DNA from: Halostagnicola sp. A56
GTDB taxonomy: Archaea; Halobacteriota; Halobacteria; Halobacteriales; Natrialbaceae
DNA length: 64,000 bases
Direction of reading: 5' to 3'
Assembly (NCBI RefSeq): GCF_000691505.1
Contig: NZ_JMIP02000020.1
Location: forward strand, 1-64,000
Part shown: piece after piece, positions 1 to 7,926 of the stretch
Layout: each line of letters opens with the position of its first letter
Numbering within the stretch: the stretch's first letter is position 1
Translations under genes and position numbers: made by a program
The notes under the pieces: model-generated
Told to the model about the DNA's origin: nothing
Seen by the model: only the letters and a program-made list of their open reading frames with translations
Databases searched by the model: none

Positions 1-666
1 ACGGGCGTTGTGTGCATGATCGTACGGTGCGAAGATCCGGTGTTTGATCAGCGGGCGAATGTCGAGGTCTCGGAGTCGTTCGCGGAGTTGTTGCTTGTCG
101 TAGCCCTTATCAACGGCCAGAGACCGCAGATCGCCCGCGTTTCGGCGGGCGATCTGCTCGCAGAGATCCGCGTCACTGCCCTCTAACGTCGTCGAGCAGT
201 AAAGATCGAGCACAGATTGCGTTGCTGTATCGACGAGTTTTGTCACTTTGAGCGTTTGAACGCGATAATTCGTTCGGTGGCAGTAATGGCGGCTGGCACG
301 ATCTCGTTCATAGAACGTTGCGTCGATTGCAGCGTGTTCAGAAGGATCGTGCAACTGCGCCGACTGGCGCAGTAGCACTCGATAGACGCTCATCTCGATC
401 CGATCAAACGCCTTACACAGGGTGGAAGGTGCGGGGAGATCGGCCGCTTCGAGGCCGATCTCCCCTGTTATTTGCGGCATTTCCTTCAGCAGATCGATCG
501 TCATTCGATAGGAGGTATCGAGGTAAATCCGGAGACAATGCAGCGAAACGAGGGCATAGTCGGCGAATCCGCCGCCACCCTGCGGGGCGGCGGATTCGCC
601 TCGTTCACCCGTAACTCTTTGTGCAATCGAGACACAACGCTCGGTGAAGCGGGAGATTTGCGTCAT
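1..666 (-). CDS. IS5-family transposase, C-terminus beyond window edge
   Basis: An open frame of 222 codons runs from an ATG at 664-666 leftwards off the window edge. I translated it by hand; it starts MTQISRFTERCVSIAQRV and carries a first DDE-type aspartate in AAIDATFYERDRASRHY and a second in LAVDKGYDKQQL, the usual order for haloarchaeal IS5-type (ISH) transposases. The third catalytic residue would lie outside the window. The protein would cut and rejoin the ends of its own insertion sequence. The early codons contain a perfect 15-bp inverted repeat (listed separately). No broken codon is visible in the part present, so it may be active. The element's terminal repeat on this side was not resolved with certainty. 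Confidence 0.85.
   Translation of the reverse strand, partial: MTQISRFTERCVSIAQRVTGERGESAAPQGGGGFADYALVSLHCLRIYLDTSYRMTIDLLKEMPQITGEIGLEAADLPAPSTLCKAFDRIEMSVYRVLLRQSAQLHDPSEHAAIDATFYERDRASRHYCHRTNYRVQTLKVTKLVDTATQSVLDLYCSTTLEGSDADLCEQIARRNAGDLRSLAVDKGYDKQQLRERLRDLDIRPLIKHRIFAPYDHAHNAR
562..600. repeat. 15-bp perfect hairpin inside transposase coding start
   Basis: Arms 562-576 (ggcgaatccgccgcc) and 586-600 are exact reverse complements separated by 9 bases. They lie in the first 35 codons of the IS5-type transposase and encode a Gly/Ala-rich stretch (SAAPQGGGGFAD). In mRNA this would form a strong stem near the start of translation. Confidence 0.8.
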
Positions 667-716
667 GGACAACCAAACTTTCCCGCTTCAGTTCCTTCGA
701 TTTACTGACCTTCCCC

Positions 717-728
717 GACGCTGTCTAG
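717..728. repeat. Terminal-repeat-like 12-mer
   Basis: gacgctgtctag matches 11 of 12 bases of the IS6-type left end at 2410-2421 (gacactgtctag), in the same orientation. It sits between the IS5-type transposase start and the next gene's stop codon. It could be the end of the IS5-type element, the remnant of another IS6 copy, or chance. Confidence 0.35.
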
Positions 729-732
729 TGAT

Positions 733-1317
733 TCAACGCAGCCCTCTGATCTTACCGGTTCGAACCGGGCGCTCGGTGTTTTTGATATAGTCAACGCGGT
801 CGGTGGTATCCGTGAATGGGACGCCGAAAACCTCAGCAGTGTCTGTCGAGATGTAATGGAACTCTTTCTCGTCAGGGATGTCGAGGGAGGGCCGGTCACC
901 TCCAGAGAGGTGTTCAACAGTTGCTCGTGTTTCGTCGTCAATCTGATTGACTGGCGGGATTGAAGGCTGGAAACAGATCAGATCGAAGTCAATGACGAGT
1001 TCTGTCTTCTGTCCGGGTGCGAGATCGGCATTCTTGGTGATAGTGACTTCCGGGGTACTGATCTCGGTGAGAGAGAAATTGTGAAGATTACTGACGGTCG
1101 CACGTTCGATAGTCACGTTGTTTCCGTGCACATCTGATCCGTCGATTTGAGCCCAAGATTCGTGTAAGTTCGTATATGGTTCCACTGCCCCGTCGTCGAA
1201 TCGAACGCTCAAGTCACCACCCTCCGTCAGCACAACCGCCCCTTGACAGGGGTCATTATCTAAACCAAGATTGAGTTCACACCCTCTCTGGACGAAGAGA
1301 TCGTCTTTCTCGACCAT
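733..1317 (-). CDS. Unrecognised 194-residue protein
   Basis: Soluble protein of 194 residues with no membrane segment or signal peptide. I recognise no family. The sequence alternates short hydrophobic stretches with acidic turns (for example EVTITKNADLAPGQKTELVIDFDLI near residues 90-115), which suggests a beta-rich fold. Two cysteines lie near the N-terminus and one in the middle. It is encoded on the same strand as the HEPN-like gene upstream (86 bases apart), so the two may be co-transcribed, with the IS5-type transposase following in the same direction. Base composition here is less GC-rich than in the core region, which fits horizontally acquired DNA. The start ATG is the first in the frame. 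Confidence 0.6.
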   Translation of the reverse strand: MVEKDDLFVQRGCELNLGLDNDPCQGAVVLTEGGDLSVRFDDGAVEPYTNLHESWAQIDGSDVHGNNVTIERATVSNLHNFSLTEISTPEVTITKNADLAPGQKTELVIDFDLICFQPSIPPVNQIDDETRATVEHLSGGDRPSLDIPDEKEFHYISTDTAEVFGVPFTDTTDRVDYIKNTERPVRTGKIRGLR

Positions 1318-1403
1318 GTGAAGTGAGTAGTGATTCAGACTGGCTCCACTTAGTACTCAGAGACATCTCTGTTCAATGAGTCACTGCACAACTGTTCCTG
1401 CGA

Positions 1404-2207
1404 CTATGCACCTGGGTTATGGAATCCAAATAGATCGTACGCGGCGACAAGGAGTGAAACGGTTGTATTGTACAACTCGATAGCAGTCGGTTGATCAGGG
1501 TGAGCGAGTTCTGAAGCCGTTTCTGAGTGAATTATCGTATCACGCTCTTCGACAACTTCGCTAAAATCCTCCCAAAGATCGCCATGGGGCCCATTAGTGA
1601 GTCGGGTACCGGTTGCTTGCTCTAAGCCATGCTTTGCGATGGTGATCCGGTTCGGTTCATAGCTGTCCTCGAGGTCCTCAATCCATTCACGTGCGCTATC
1701 CTGATCGTGGTCCTCCCAGATCTGATAGATGAACATCTGACGAATCAAGCAGTTATCGACAGCAGATCGAAGGACCGGCAGCGCAGCAAGTGTATTTCCC
1801 TGCCTAATTGCCTCCTGTGCTTCTTGGAGGAGGTCAATCCACGGAGGGTTCGTGACGCCGTCTAACTGAGTGGTTGCAGCATAGACAACCTCGAGAGTAT
1901 CCCCGAACCCAATCGGGAAGCTAGATTCACGATTCTCTTGGAGCGTCGCATTTATCGCAATCTCTGTAGCATCTGTCCTGAGTAGACTAATGAGAACGCT
2001 ATCACCCAACAGAGACCGATTCTGGGCGCCTGCCGACTCGAATGACAGCCAGTCGTCTTCGTCAACGCCGTCTCTGTGCGCCCCGAGAAGATAGATAGAG
2101 TCATACTCGTATCCGGGTTCAAGCGAGTGCATCTTGACGGGGCGATGCTCTCCGGCCTCAACGTGATTGAGATCTCGTTTCTGTGTCCCTCCGAGCGAGA
2201 GTGGCAT
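1404..2207 (-). CDS. HEPN-like C-terminal domain protein
   Basis: Protein of 267 residues. Residues 1-115 look beta-rich and are unrecognised. Residues about 122-265 are helical and resemble the HEPN fold: an amphipathic opening helix (WIDLLQEAQEAIRQGN), a second helix with the pattern ALPVLRSAVDNCLIRQM, and an R-x4-H motif at Arg222-His227 (RDTIIH) followed by a closing helix. R-x4-6-H is the catalytic signature of HEPN ribonucleases, common in toxins and antiviral proteins; that is family knowledge, and activity here is inference. No nucleotidyltransferase (MNT) antitoxin partner is visible; the downstream neighbour is the unrecognised 733-1317 gene. Flanked by two insertion sequences. An alternative is a structural HEPN-like protein without nuclease activity. 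Confidence 0.6.
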   Translation of the reverse strand: MPLSLGGTQKRDLNHVEAGEHRPVKMHSLEPGYEYDSIYLLGAHRDGVDEDDWLSFESAGAQNRSLLGDSVLISLLRTDATEIAINATLQENRESSFPIGFGDTLEVVYAATTQLDGVTNPPWIDLLQEAQEAIRQGNTLAALPVLRSAVDNCLIRQMFIYQIWEDHDQDSAREWIEDLEDSYEPNRITIAKHGLEQATGTRLTNGPHGDLWEDFSEVVEERDTIIHSETASELAHPDQPTAIELYNTTVSLLVAAYDLFGFHNPGA

Positions 2208-2409
2208 ACCAAAATACTCCTTTTCGACCTTGCCATCTCCGTAGAGTGAGCAACTTCACAACCTCGGAGGATGGATTTGATGCGTGACTTTCTTCCACTA
2301 TCAGCCGCTGTGATTTAGGTCCTACAGATAGCACGTGAATCTATCACTCTATGTTGACCGCTATTTTAAATAAATAATAATTTTTGATATGGCAGATATA
2401 GTGTTCAGA

Positions 2410-3141
2410 GACACTGTCTAGTTAACCTCCTCAGCTGGCGTTCGTCCGTCGAGCGCTTGACTCGGTCGTTGAAAATTATAGTAGTGAACGAACAGCGCAA
2501 GCCATTGGCGAACGCTCAGCCGACTGCCCACCCACGAATTGTGAAAGCTGTCGACTCGCATCTTGAGAGTGTGAAACCACTTTTCGATATGGTTTCGGTC
2601 GGTGTAGTCGACCCGACCGCTCAATCCTAATCGAGAGAGGGGAAGTCCGGTAACCGAACTGATCGACCAGAAACACCGTGTCTTCACAGTCGTGTTTCTC
2701 GGCGACTCCGTGAAGAAATGCAGCCGCTGGATCGGTTCCATGTCGCTTGAACAGCTGCACATCCAGAAGCAACTTTGCGTCGAGGTCTATTGCAGCGTAC
2801 AACCAAGACCACTCACCATTGATTTTGACAGCGGTCTCGTCAACTGCGACCCGCTTCGGCTTCACCGAAGGCGGGTCAGGAACGCTGTCGGCCAGTCGGT
2901 GGACCCACTGGAAGATTGCCTGAAACGACCGATCTACGCCGATCAAGTGTAGAATCGACTCTGTTTCTCTAAGCGATAATCCGGCAGCGTGGAGGCGGAC
3001 GGCGAACGCTCTGGCGGGAGTCGCCGTCCGCTCCCGCTGCCAACATTCAAGCGTAGCCGTGTCTAAACTCTTTGTGAGCAGGTTTGAGAGTAGCATGAAC
3101 AACTAGCTCTTCGACCTGCTCATCCTTATCTAGACGGTGCC
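2410..3141. mobile_element. IS6-family insertion sequence (about 732 bp)
   Basis: The frameshifted transposase is bracketed by imperfect inverted repeats: gacactgtctag at 2410-2421 and ctagacggtgcc at 3130-3141, which pair at 10 of 12 positions. Length of about 0.73 kb suits IS6-type elements. The eight bases outside each end (tgttcaga and aagtggtt) do not match, so no target-site duplication is seen. AT-rich DNA lies on both flanks. Confidence 0.7.
2418..3102 (-). pseudogene. IS6-family transposase, single frameshift
   Basis: The N-terminal part reads from 3102 and includes the first catalytic Asp in VAVDETAVKINGEWSWLY and the second in VFLVDQFGY. The frame must then shift at a run of four G (+ strand 2639-2642) to continue as LSRLGLSGRVDYTDRNHIEKWF, which holds the catalytic Glu, and ends near 2418 with DGRTPAEEVN. 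Removing one base from the run restores the family's continuous sequence of about 228 residues. All three DDE residues are still encoded. Explanations are an inactivating insertion, a sequencing error, or programmed frameshifting; IS6 elements are not usually described as frameshift-dependent, so I favour inactivation. Confidence 0.85.
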
Positions 3142-3810
3142 AAGTGGTTTTATTATTTACCCATGGAGGTAGAATATAACAAATTCGTAAAGTTATTTTT
3201 ATGATTTAATGTTATCTCTTATATTACTGAATTTTCTCCAGTTCGTGGATCTAACAACCACAGACAAAGAAAAACCATCAATGGTCTCAGGATGTCAAGC
3301 CTGCGACCGATATCTTGAAACCGTTTTCCCTTTTGCCGGTTTAATAATTAAAGAAATAAATTCGCGGGGACGAATACGAGACGAGCCCAAACTCCCTGTA
3401 TTCCCGATACGTTTCGGCTCGTCTCTAAGTCCACGACACGGCAGACGAGGACACGCATCTCGAGTACGTCGTCAGCCGACCGAACGCGGGTACGAGTTCG
3501 TCCGGTCGCGAAGACGCCCGAACAGTGGGGGGAATTCGCGTTCGGGAGCGTCGGGAGGGCAGTCCCCGCGGTCACCAACGCAGGGACACGTCCCACTACG
3601 GGCAAGCCCGACACTATTCTTCGCGTTAAATTATCCATGTTTTATCTATGGGCCGAGGCGTATCCGCGATGTTCGTCCGCGGACTGGTCGCATGAAGCGG
3701 CAGTTGCAGGCAGAAGGTGTATGCCCGTTTTCGTTGTTCGTTTGGACGTACCGTTGCCGCCGCGCTCTTGTCGCCGAGCGAGCGGCCGACATCGCGATCC
3801 GTTAGGTTAC
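3142..3810. other. Intergenic stretch between IS6 element and protease gene
   Basis: The first 220 bases are AT-rich; the rest is GC-rich. Open frames exist on both strands (for example 3348-3638 on the minus strand, 96 codons), but none has a recognisable product, and the ones on the plus strand merge into the protease frame. I see no RNA gene. An AT-rich element near 3627-3650 could be a promoter for the protease gene with a long leader. The stretch may hold decayed coding DNA. Confidence 0.4.
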
Positions 3811-5004
3811 ATGTCGGACAAAGATACTGAGACCGTCGTTCACCGGCTGTCGACGATTCGCGAGCGATTGGACGCCAGAATGGACCGCCGAGAGTTCGTT
3901 CGCACGCTCGCAAGCGCCGGGTACGCCGTGGGTATGGCGCAGCTTCTCGGCGTGGACGACTTTCTCGAGACCGACGACGGCGACGTGCCGGTCGTCACCG
4001 CGCTGGCTCGAGACCGAACCGACGATCCGTTTTCGCTCGAGAAGCGGACGCGAACCGTTCCAGCCGAGTGGTACGCCGCCGTCGAGAAAGCCTTCGAGGT
4101 CAACGAACTCCTCGCGTCGTCGCGGGTGATGGGCTATCTCGGGAGCGCGGTCGTCCCCGGCGACTACCGGAGCGAGACCGCGTCGGTGACCATCGGCGTC
4201 ACCGGCGACTCCGGCTTTATCCGCGATCTGATCGGTACCGTCTCCGATAGCCTCGGACTCGAGATCGAACGCTTCGAGGACGAGAAGTTCGAGACCTTAG
4301 AGGAGTTCAGAGACGGTGCCGACAGATCGATTCGACAGCCTCGCCTCGCTCGGGATGTCGCGAGCGGGATCGCGCCGGGCGGGGTCACCTGCGAAACCGA
4401 CTCGACCATGGCGACGCTCGGACCTGCGATGTACGACCCCGAATCCGGATCGTCGTTTTTCGTCACCGCAGAACACGCCTTCGACGACGAGGCGACCGTC
4501 GTGGGAGAATCGCTCACGTTGCCGACGGAAACGGACGAATCGTTCGATCTCGGAACCGTTCGCTTCGACCACCCGATCGCGGACATCGTCGCTGTCGAAC
4601 CCAGCGAGCGTCTCGAACCGATCAACCGAATCGACACGTCACCGCCGTCGACTATCACCGGTCAGTACACCCGCTGGGGACTCGCCGACCTGCTCGCCCG
4701 CGGCGAGCCGCTCGAGAAGGTCGGCGCGATGACGGGCCACACGACTGGCGAAATTCAGGGCATCGACGCAGTGACCTGTTTCACCGACAACTTCTGTCGC
4801 CACGGACAGATCCGCTGGGGCAGCGAGATGGACCTGACCGACGGCGATAGCGGCTCCGTTAGCTATCACCCGGACCCGGAAGATCCCGAAGAGAGCGTCC
4901 TCATCGCGGGGTTCAACAACGCCCGAACCTGGTGGCCGGGCCAGAGCTACGTCTGGGGCGTCTCGGCCTATCAGGTGAACGAATCGCTGGGGTATCACTT
5001 CTGA
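3811..5004 (+). CDS. Trypsin-fold serine protease, probable Tat substrate
   Basis: Protein of 397 residues with a chymotrypsin-like catalytic set in the correct order: His222 in FFVTAEHAFDD, Asp258 in HPIADIVAVE and Ser347 in LTDGDSGSVSY. The GDSGS motif is close to the canonical GDSGG. Near the N-terminus, MDRREFVRTLASAGYAVG (from residue 24) has twin arginines followed by a moderately hydrophobic stretch, resembling the Tat signals on which haloarchaea rely; the h-region is weak, so it may instead stay membrane-associated or be cytoplasmic. The start at 3811 gives 23 residues before the RR motif; Met24 (3880) is a credible alternative. The frame is open further upstream but the extra sequence is not protein-like. 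Activity and substrate are unknown. It stands alone next to a small membrane protein gene. Confidence 0.75.
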   Translation: MSDKDTETVVHRLSTIRERLDARMDRREFVRTLASAGYAVGMAQLLGVDDFLETDDGDVPVVTALARDRTDDPFSLEKRTRTVPAEWYAAVEKAFEVNELLASSRVMGYLGSAVVPGDYRSETASVTIGVTGDSGFIRDLIGTVSDSLGLEIERFEDEKFETLEEFRDGADRSIRQPRLARDVASGIAPGGVTCETDSTMATLGPAMYDPESGSSFFVTAEHAFDDEATVVGESLTLPTETDESFDLGTVRFDHPIADIVAVEPSERLEPINRIDTSPPSTITGQYTRWGLADLLARGEPLEKVGAMTGHTTGEIQGIDAVTCFTDNFCRHGQIRWGSEMDLTDGDSGSVSYHPDPEDPEESVLIAGFNNARTWWPGQSYVWGVSAYQVNESLGYHF

Positions 5005-5032
5005 GGTCGAACCACTGCTTGGCACGATTACG

Positions 5033-5233
5033 ATGACCACCACACTCACCGAAACGCTGCGGGCCGGAATCCGCCTCCTTGGAGACGCCGTCGTCCTCGG
5101 CCTCTGGGTGCTCTTCCTGACGCTTTTGTTTCTCTCGACAGGGTGGCCGATCTGGGCGTTCTACGCGCTGCTATTGGGTGGCGTCGCCGTCTACGTAAGT
5201 GTCACCGCGTCGTGGTTCAAATCGGATCCGTAA
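5033..5233 (+). CDS. Small two-helix membrane protein
   Basis: 66 residues, with two hydrophobic segments (LLGDAVVLGLWVLFLTLLFL and WAFYALLLGGVAVYVSVTA) separated by a short SSTGWP-like turn, ending in a short polar tail. It begins 28 bases after the protease stop on the same strand, so it may be co-transcribed and could be a membrane partner, but there is no direct sign of function. Small proteins of this kind are widespread in haloarchaea. Confidence 0.65.
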   Translation: MTTTLTETLRAGIRLLGDAVVLGLWVLFLTLLFLSTGWPIWAFYALLLGGVAVYVSVTASWFKSDP

Positions 5234-5255
5234 CCAGGGGGAGTCGAAGCGGCGT

Positions 5256-6218
5256 TCACTCGAGCGTCGACTCGAGGCGGTCGATCAGATCGGCGTTGCC
5301 GACGTGGACCGGCGTCCGGTCGTGAAGCGATTCCGGTCGAACCTCGAGCAGGGATCGGCCGCCGTCCGAGGAGCGCCCGCCCGCTTGCTCGAGGATGTAG
5401 CCGATCGGAATCCCCTCGAACTGGAGTCTGAGTTTGCCCGCCGAGCGCGACTCGAGGGCCGGGTACGCGAACACGCCCCCGTAGGTCAACACCTGGTTGA
5501 CGTCGGCGATCATCGCGCCGCCGTAGCGGAGTTTCAGTTCGTCTTCGATCGTCCGTGCGTACTCGCGAAAGTCCGCCGGCCAGTCGGGGACACGCCCGCC
5601 GAAGCCGTAGACGACGGGGTCCTCGGGCAGCGTGACGTCGTCGCGGACGACCGTCCGTTCGCCGCCGGTGAGTTCGTACTCGGTGACGCCGCTCTCGTCG
5701 GCGACAACCATCGTCGTGATCGGGCCGTAGAGAACGTACCCCGCTGCGACGAGGTCGCTGCCGGCGGCGGGAAGCGCCGCGTCGTAGATCCCAAAAATGG
5801 TTCCCATGGCGTTGTTCGACGCCAGGTTCGACGAGCCGTCGAGCGGGTCGACGGCGACCGAAATCGTCCGCTCGGGAGTGTCGCCGTCCGACGCGCTTTC
5901 GGATCCGGGCGTCGGCCCGCAGTCGACGCACTCGGCTCGCTCTTCGCTTGCATACTGGCCGACGGCCGCGAGCGATCCGAGCCGATCGGCTAGCAGTTCG
6001 TCCGCGTACACGTCGGCTTCGGCCTGGCTCTCCCCGCTCGGGTTCTCACCCGCGGTTTTCCCGCGGCGGCCGACGAGACCCTGTCGAACGTCGACCGCGG
6101 TTCGCGCGACCGTCGAGACGACGGCGTCGACCGCCGCCTCGAGTTCGTCCTCGCCCGACCCGCGTCGGGACTCGGACGAATCGGTGCCAGCGCGGACGTC
6201 GGGATTCGAGTCGGTCAT
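5256..6218 (-). CDS. fbp: Class I fructose-1,6-bisphosphatase
   Basis: 320 residues. Hydrolyses fructose 1,6-bisphosphate to fructose 6-phosphate and phosphate, the committed step of gluconeogenesis in the cytoplasm. The metal-binding signature [11 protein letters not shown] is intact, preceded by [10 protein letters not shown], which supplies the acidic residues of the active site; [17 protein letters not shown] and GGVFAYP match the sugar-phosphate-binding region of the family. The N-terminal 40 residues are acidic and poorly conserved. It overlaps the upstream aldolase gene by 4 bases (ATGA arrangement), so the two are translationally coupled and form one gluconeogenic operon. The inositol monophosphatase family shares the DPLDG motif, but the C-terminal sequence and partner gene favour FBPase. 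Confidence 0.92.
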   Translation of the reverse strand: MTDSNPDVRAGTDSSESRRGSGEDELEAAVDAVVSTVARTAVDVRQGLVGRRGKTAGENPSGESQAEADVYADELLADRLGSLAAVGQYASEERAECVDCGPTPGSESASDGDTPERTISVAVDPLDGSSNLASNNAMGTIFGIYDAALPAAGSDLVAAGYVLYGPITTMVVADESGVTEYELTGGERTVVRDDVTLPEDPVVYGFGGRVPDWPADFREYARTIEDELKLRYGGAMIADVNQVLTYGGVFAYPALESRSAGKLRLQFEGIPIGYILEQAGGRSSDGGRSLLEVRPESLHDRTPVHVGNADLIDRLESTLE

Positions 6219-7003
6219 TCCTCGAGTGCGGCTTCAGCGGTCTCCTCGTCGTAGATGACTTTCTCGAGGGCGTCGAGCAGTTTCGTCGGATCCTCGCGCT
6301 GCCAGACGTTCCGCCCGACTGCCAGTCCGGTACAGCCGGCGTCGACGGCCGCTTCGACCGTCGAGAGGAACTCGTAGTCGGACGTCTTCGAGCCCCCGCT
6401 CATGACCACGTTCATGTCTCCTGCGGCCCGACAGGCGTGTCGCATGGCCTCGGGACTGCCCGGATACTTCACCTTCGCGATGTCCGCACCGACCTCGAGG
6501 GCGATGCGAGTCGCGTAGGAGATGGTGCTCGGTTTGGTGTCGTTTTTCAGGCCCTGTCCGCGCGGGTACGACCACATGACGACCGGCAGGTCGTGGTCGC
6601 GGGCGCTCTCTTGTGCGTCTCTGAACTCCTCGAACATCTCCACCTCGTGGTTCGAACCGCTGTAGACGGTGAATCCGACCGCGTCGGCACCGAGCTCGGC
6701 GGCGTACTCGACCGAGCAGTTGACCGGCGAGTCGGGTTCGCCCATCCAGAGGTTCGAGGTGCCGTTTAGTTTCAACAGGAGATTAACGTCGTCCTCGTAG
6801 CTCGGATAGTATCCCTCTGCGATCCCCTTTTGGACGGCCATCGCGGTCACGGCGTCGTGTGTCGCCGTCTCGAAGACGGTCGCCGGGTCGAGTTTCTCGG
6901 GAACGTCTTCGAAGTCGACCGGCCCGTGTTCTAAGCCGTGGTCCATCGCAAGAATGAGTGATTTGCCGTCGCGGACGATCGGAGAATCGTCGATCGGTAT
7001 CAT
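6215..7003 (-). CDS. fba: Archaeal class I fructose-bisphosphate aldolase
   Basis: 262 residues, the usual size for DhnA/FbaB-type archaeal aldolases. It joins or splits glyceraldehyde 3-phosphate and dihydroxyacetone phosphate. Conserved features are [11 protein letters not shown] near residue 18, SYPRGQG near 145, the Schiff-base region [10 protein letters not shown] (Lys177, with Lys179 nearby), MSGGSKTSD and the phosphate-binding LAVGRNVWQ. The same superfamily includes ADH synthase (2-amino-3,7-dideoxy-threo-hept-6-ulosonate synthase of aromatic biosynthesis); coupling to fbp supports the aldolase assignment. A TATA element 27 bases upstream of the ATG indicates a leaderless transcript for the pair. 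Confidence 0.9.
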   Translation of the reverse strand: MIPIDDSPIVRDGKSLILAMDHGLEHGPVDFEDVPEKLDPATVFETATHDAVTAMAVQKGIAEGYYPSYEDDVNLLLKLNGTSNLWMGEPDSPVNCSVEYAAELGADAVGFTVYSGSNHEVEMFEEFRDAQESARDHDLPVVMWSYPRGQGLKNDTKPSTISYATRIALEVGADIAKVKYPGSPEAMRHACRAAGDMNVVMSGGSKTSDYEFLSTVEAAVDAGCTGLAVGRNVWQREDPTKLLDALEKVIYDEETAEAALEE

Positions 7004-7026
7004 CTACGTGGTGGTCCAACAGGCCG

Positions 7027-7033
7027 CTATAAA
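7027..7033 (-). promoter_or_regulatory. TATA box of the fba-fbp operon
   Basis: TTTATAG on the minus strand is centred 27 bases upstream of the fba ATG at 7003. Transcription would start at or next to the start codon. No other TATA-like element lies closer. Confidence 0.7.
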
Positions 7034-7260
7034 TCTCTGATGGTCCGCTCGGTCGAAATTATTCTATTCTGTAGTAAATCTCGCCTCAAACGGCCGAATA
7101 CTGCGTTTGGCCATGGTACGCGAACCCGCCACAGTGTCGGCAAAATATGTGGTAAATCATACCTTTGATTCAGTGACTTTCACGGTAGCGTGACAATAAC
7201 AAACCCCGTCGTGACGATGTACTCGAGTATGCACGGACCAGCCCAGCGCGGTGAGACGGC

Positions 7261-7410
7261 GTGAGAGACGTTCTAAAAACGGTGTTCTTTCGCCGTTCGA
7301 GCGCGACGGTCGTCGAGGAGTGTCGACGCTGTGGGACCACGGTCGGTTCGACCGCGGCGAACTGCCCGGAGTGCGACTGCGAGGAGATCGTCCGCTACAC
7401 GATCCAGTGA
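7261..7410 (+). CDS. 49-residue zinc-ribbon protein
   Basis: GTG start at 7261 and TGA at 7408-7410. The product begins MRDVLKTVFFRRSSATVVE and then has two CxxC-type pairs, CRRCGTTVG and CPECDCEE, spaced by 13 residues, the arrangement of a small zinc ribbon. This matches the class of short zinc-finger proteins that are abundant in haloarchaea. The function is unknown. It is monocistronic and convergent with the PadR gene. Codon use is typical for the region, which supports a real gene despite its size. Confidence 0.72.
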   Translation: MRDVLKTVFFRRSSATVVEECRRCGTTVGSTAANCPECDCEEIVRYTIQ

Positions 7411-7417
7411 CCTCGAT

Positions 7418-7531
7418 TAGCGGCCAGTAATCCAGATAGCGGCCAGTGACGCTATCGTCTCATCAGCCTCGAGACGCATCAGGGCTTCGTCTCGTTCAGT
7501 CCCGTCTGTACTGTCTCTTTCAGTACCGTCT
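7418..7531. repeat. Short direct repeats between convergent genes
   Basis: Two copies of tagcggccagt (7418-7428 and 7437-7447, 19 bases apart) are followed by two 19-bp units at 7489-7507 and 7513-7531 that match at 17 of 19 positions (gtctcgttcagtcccgtct and its variant). The last unit overlaps the end of the PadR gene. The area separates converging transcripts; it may be local slippage or a transcription-end region. Confidence 0.55.
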
Positions 7532-7812
7532 CATTCACCCTCGAGACACACCTCGATCCATCGGACGTGTTCCTCGAGGCGGTCTTCGCCGGCCGCAGTC
7601 AGCGAGTAGACATCGGCGAGTCCCTCCGTTTTAGTCTCGACCAGTCCCGCCTCGACCATCGCGGACAGGGTTCCGTAGAACGACGAGGGTTCTAGTCGCT
7701 CGTCGTAGTGAGACTCGAGGTCGGATTTGAGTTGCTGGCCGCGCCGTTCGCCCTCGGCCGCGAGCAGATAACAGATATCCCGCCGCCGCCCGCTTCGAAG
7801 CCACTTCGTCAT
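7531..7812 (-). CDS. PadR-family transcriptional regulator
   Basis: 93 residues from MTKWLRSGRRRD. The winged-helix of PadR proteins is visible: RRRDICYLLAAEGERRGQQL, then DERLEPSSFYGTLSAMVEAGLVETKTEGL and YSLTAAGEDRLEEH. PadR proteins bind operator DNA as dimers; this one lacks the long C-terminal dimerisation arm, so it is a PadR-like short form. A start three codons earlier (7821) is possible. The target is unknown; the nearest candidate is the DUF3267 membrane protease gene 114 bases upstream on the same strand. Confidence 0.8.
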   Translation of the reverse strand: MTKWLRSGRRRDICYLLAAEGERRGQQLKSDLESHYDERLEPSSFYGTLSAMVEAGLVETKTEGLADVYSLTAAGEDRLEEHVRWIEVCLEGE

Positions 7813-7926
7813 GGGTCTCATCCGCAGCGAAGGTGCTCTAACGTTACGGTTTCTCGTGTCGATGACAGTCGTGATCGAATCCAGTCTCGCATTTTACAAC
7901 AGGCGTCGGGGATAGCTCGAGGGAGT

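Noticed and set aside
3348..3638. 96-codon minus-strand frame upstream of the protease gene
   Set aside because: Reads partly like protein but starts in DNA with no promoter, ends in AT-rich sequence and has no recognisable family.
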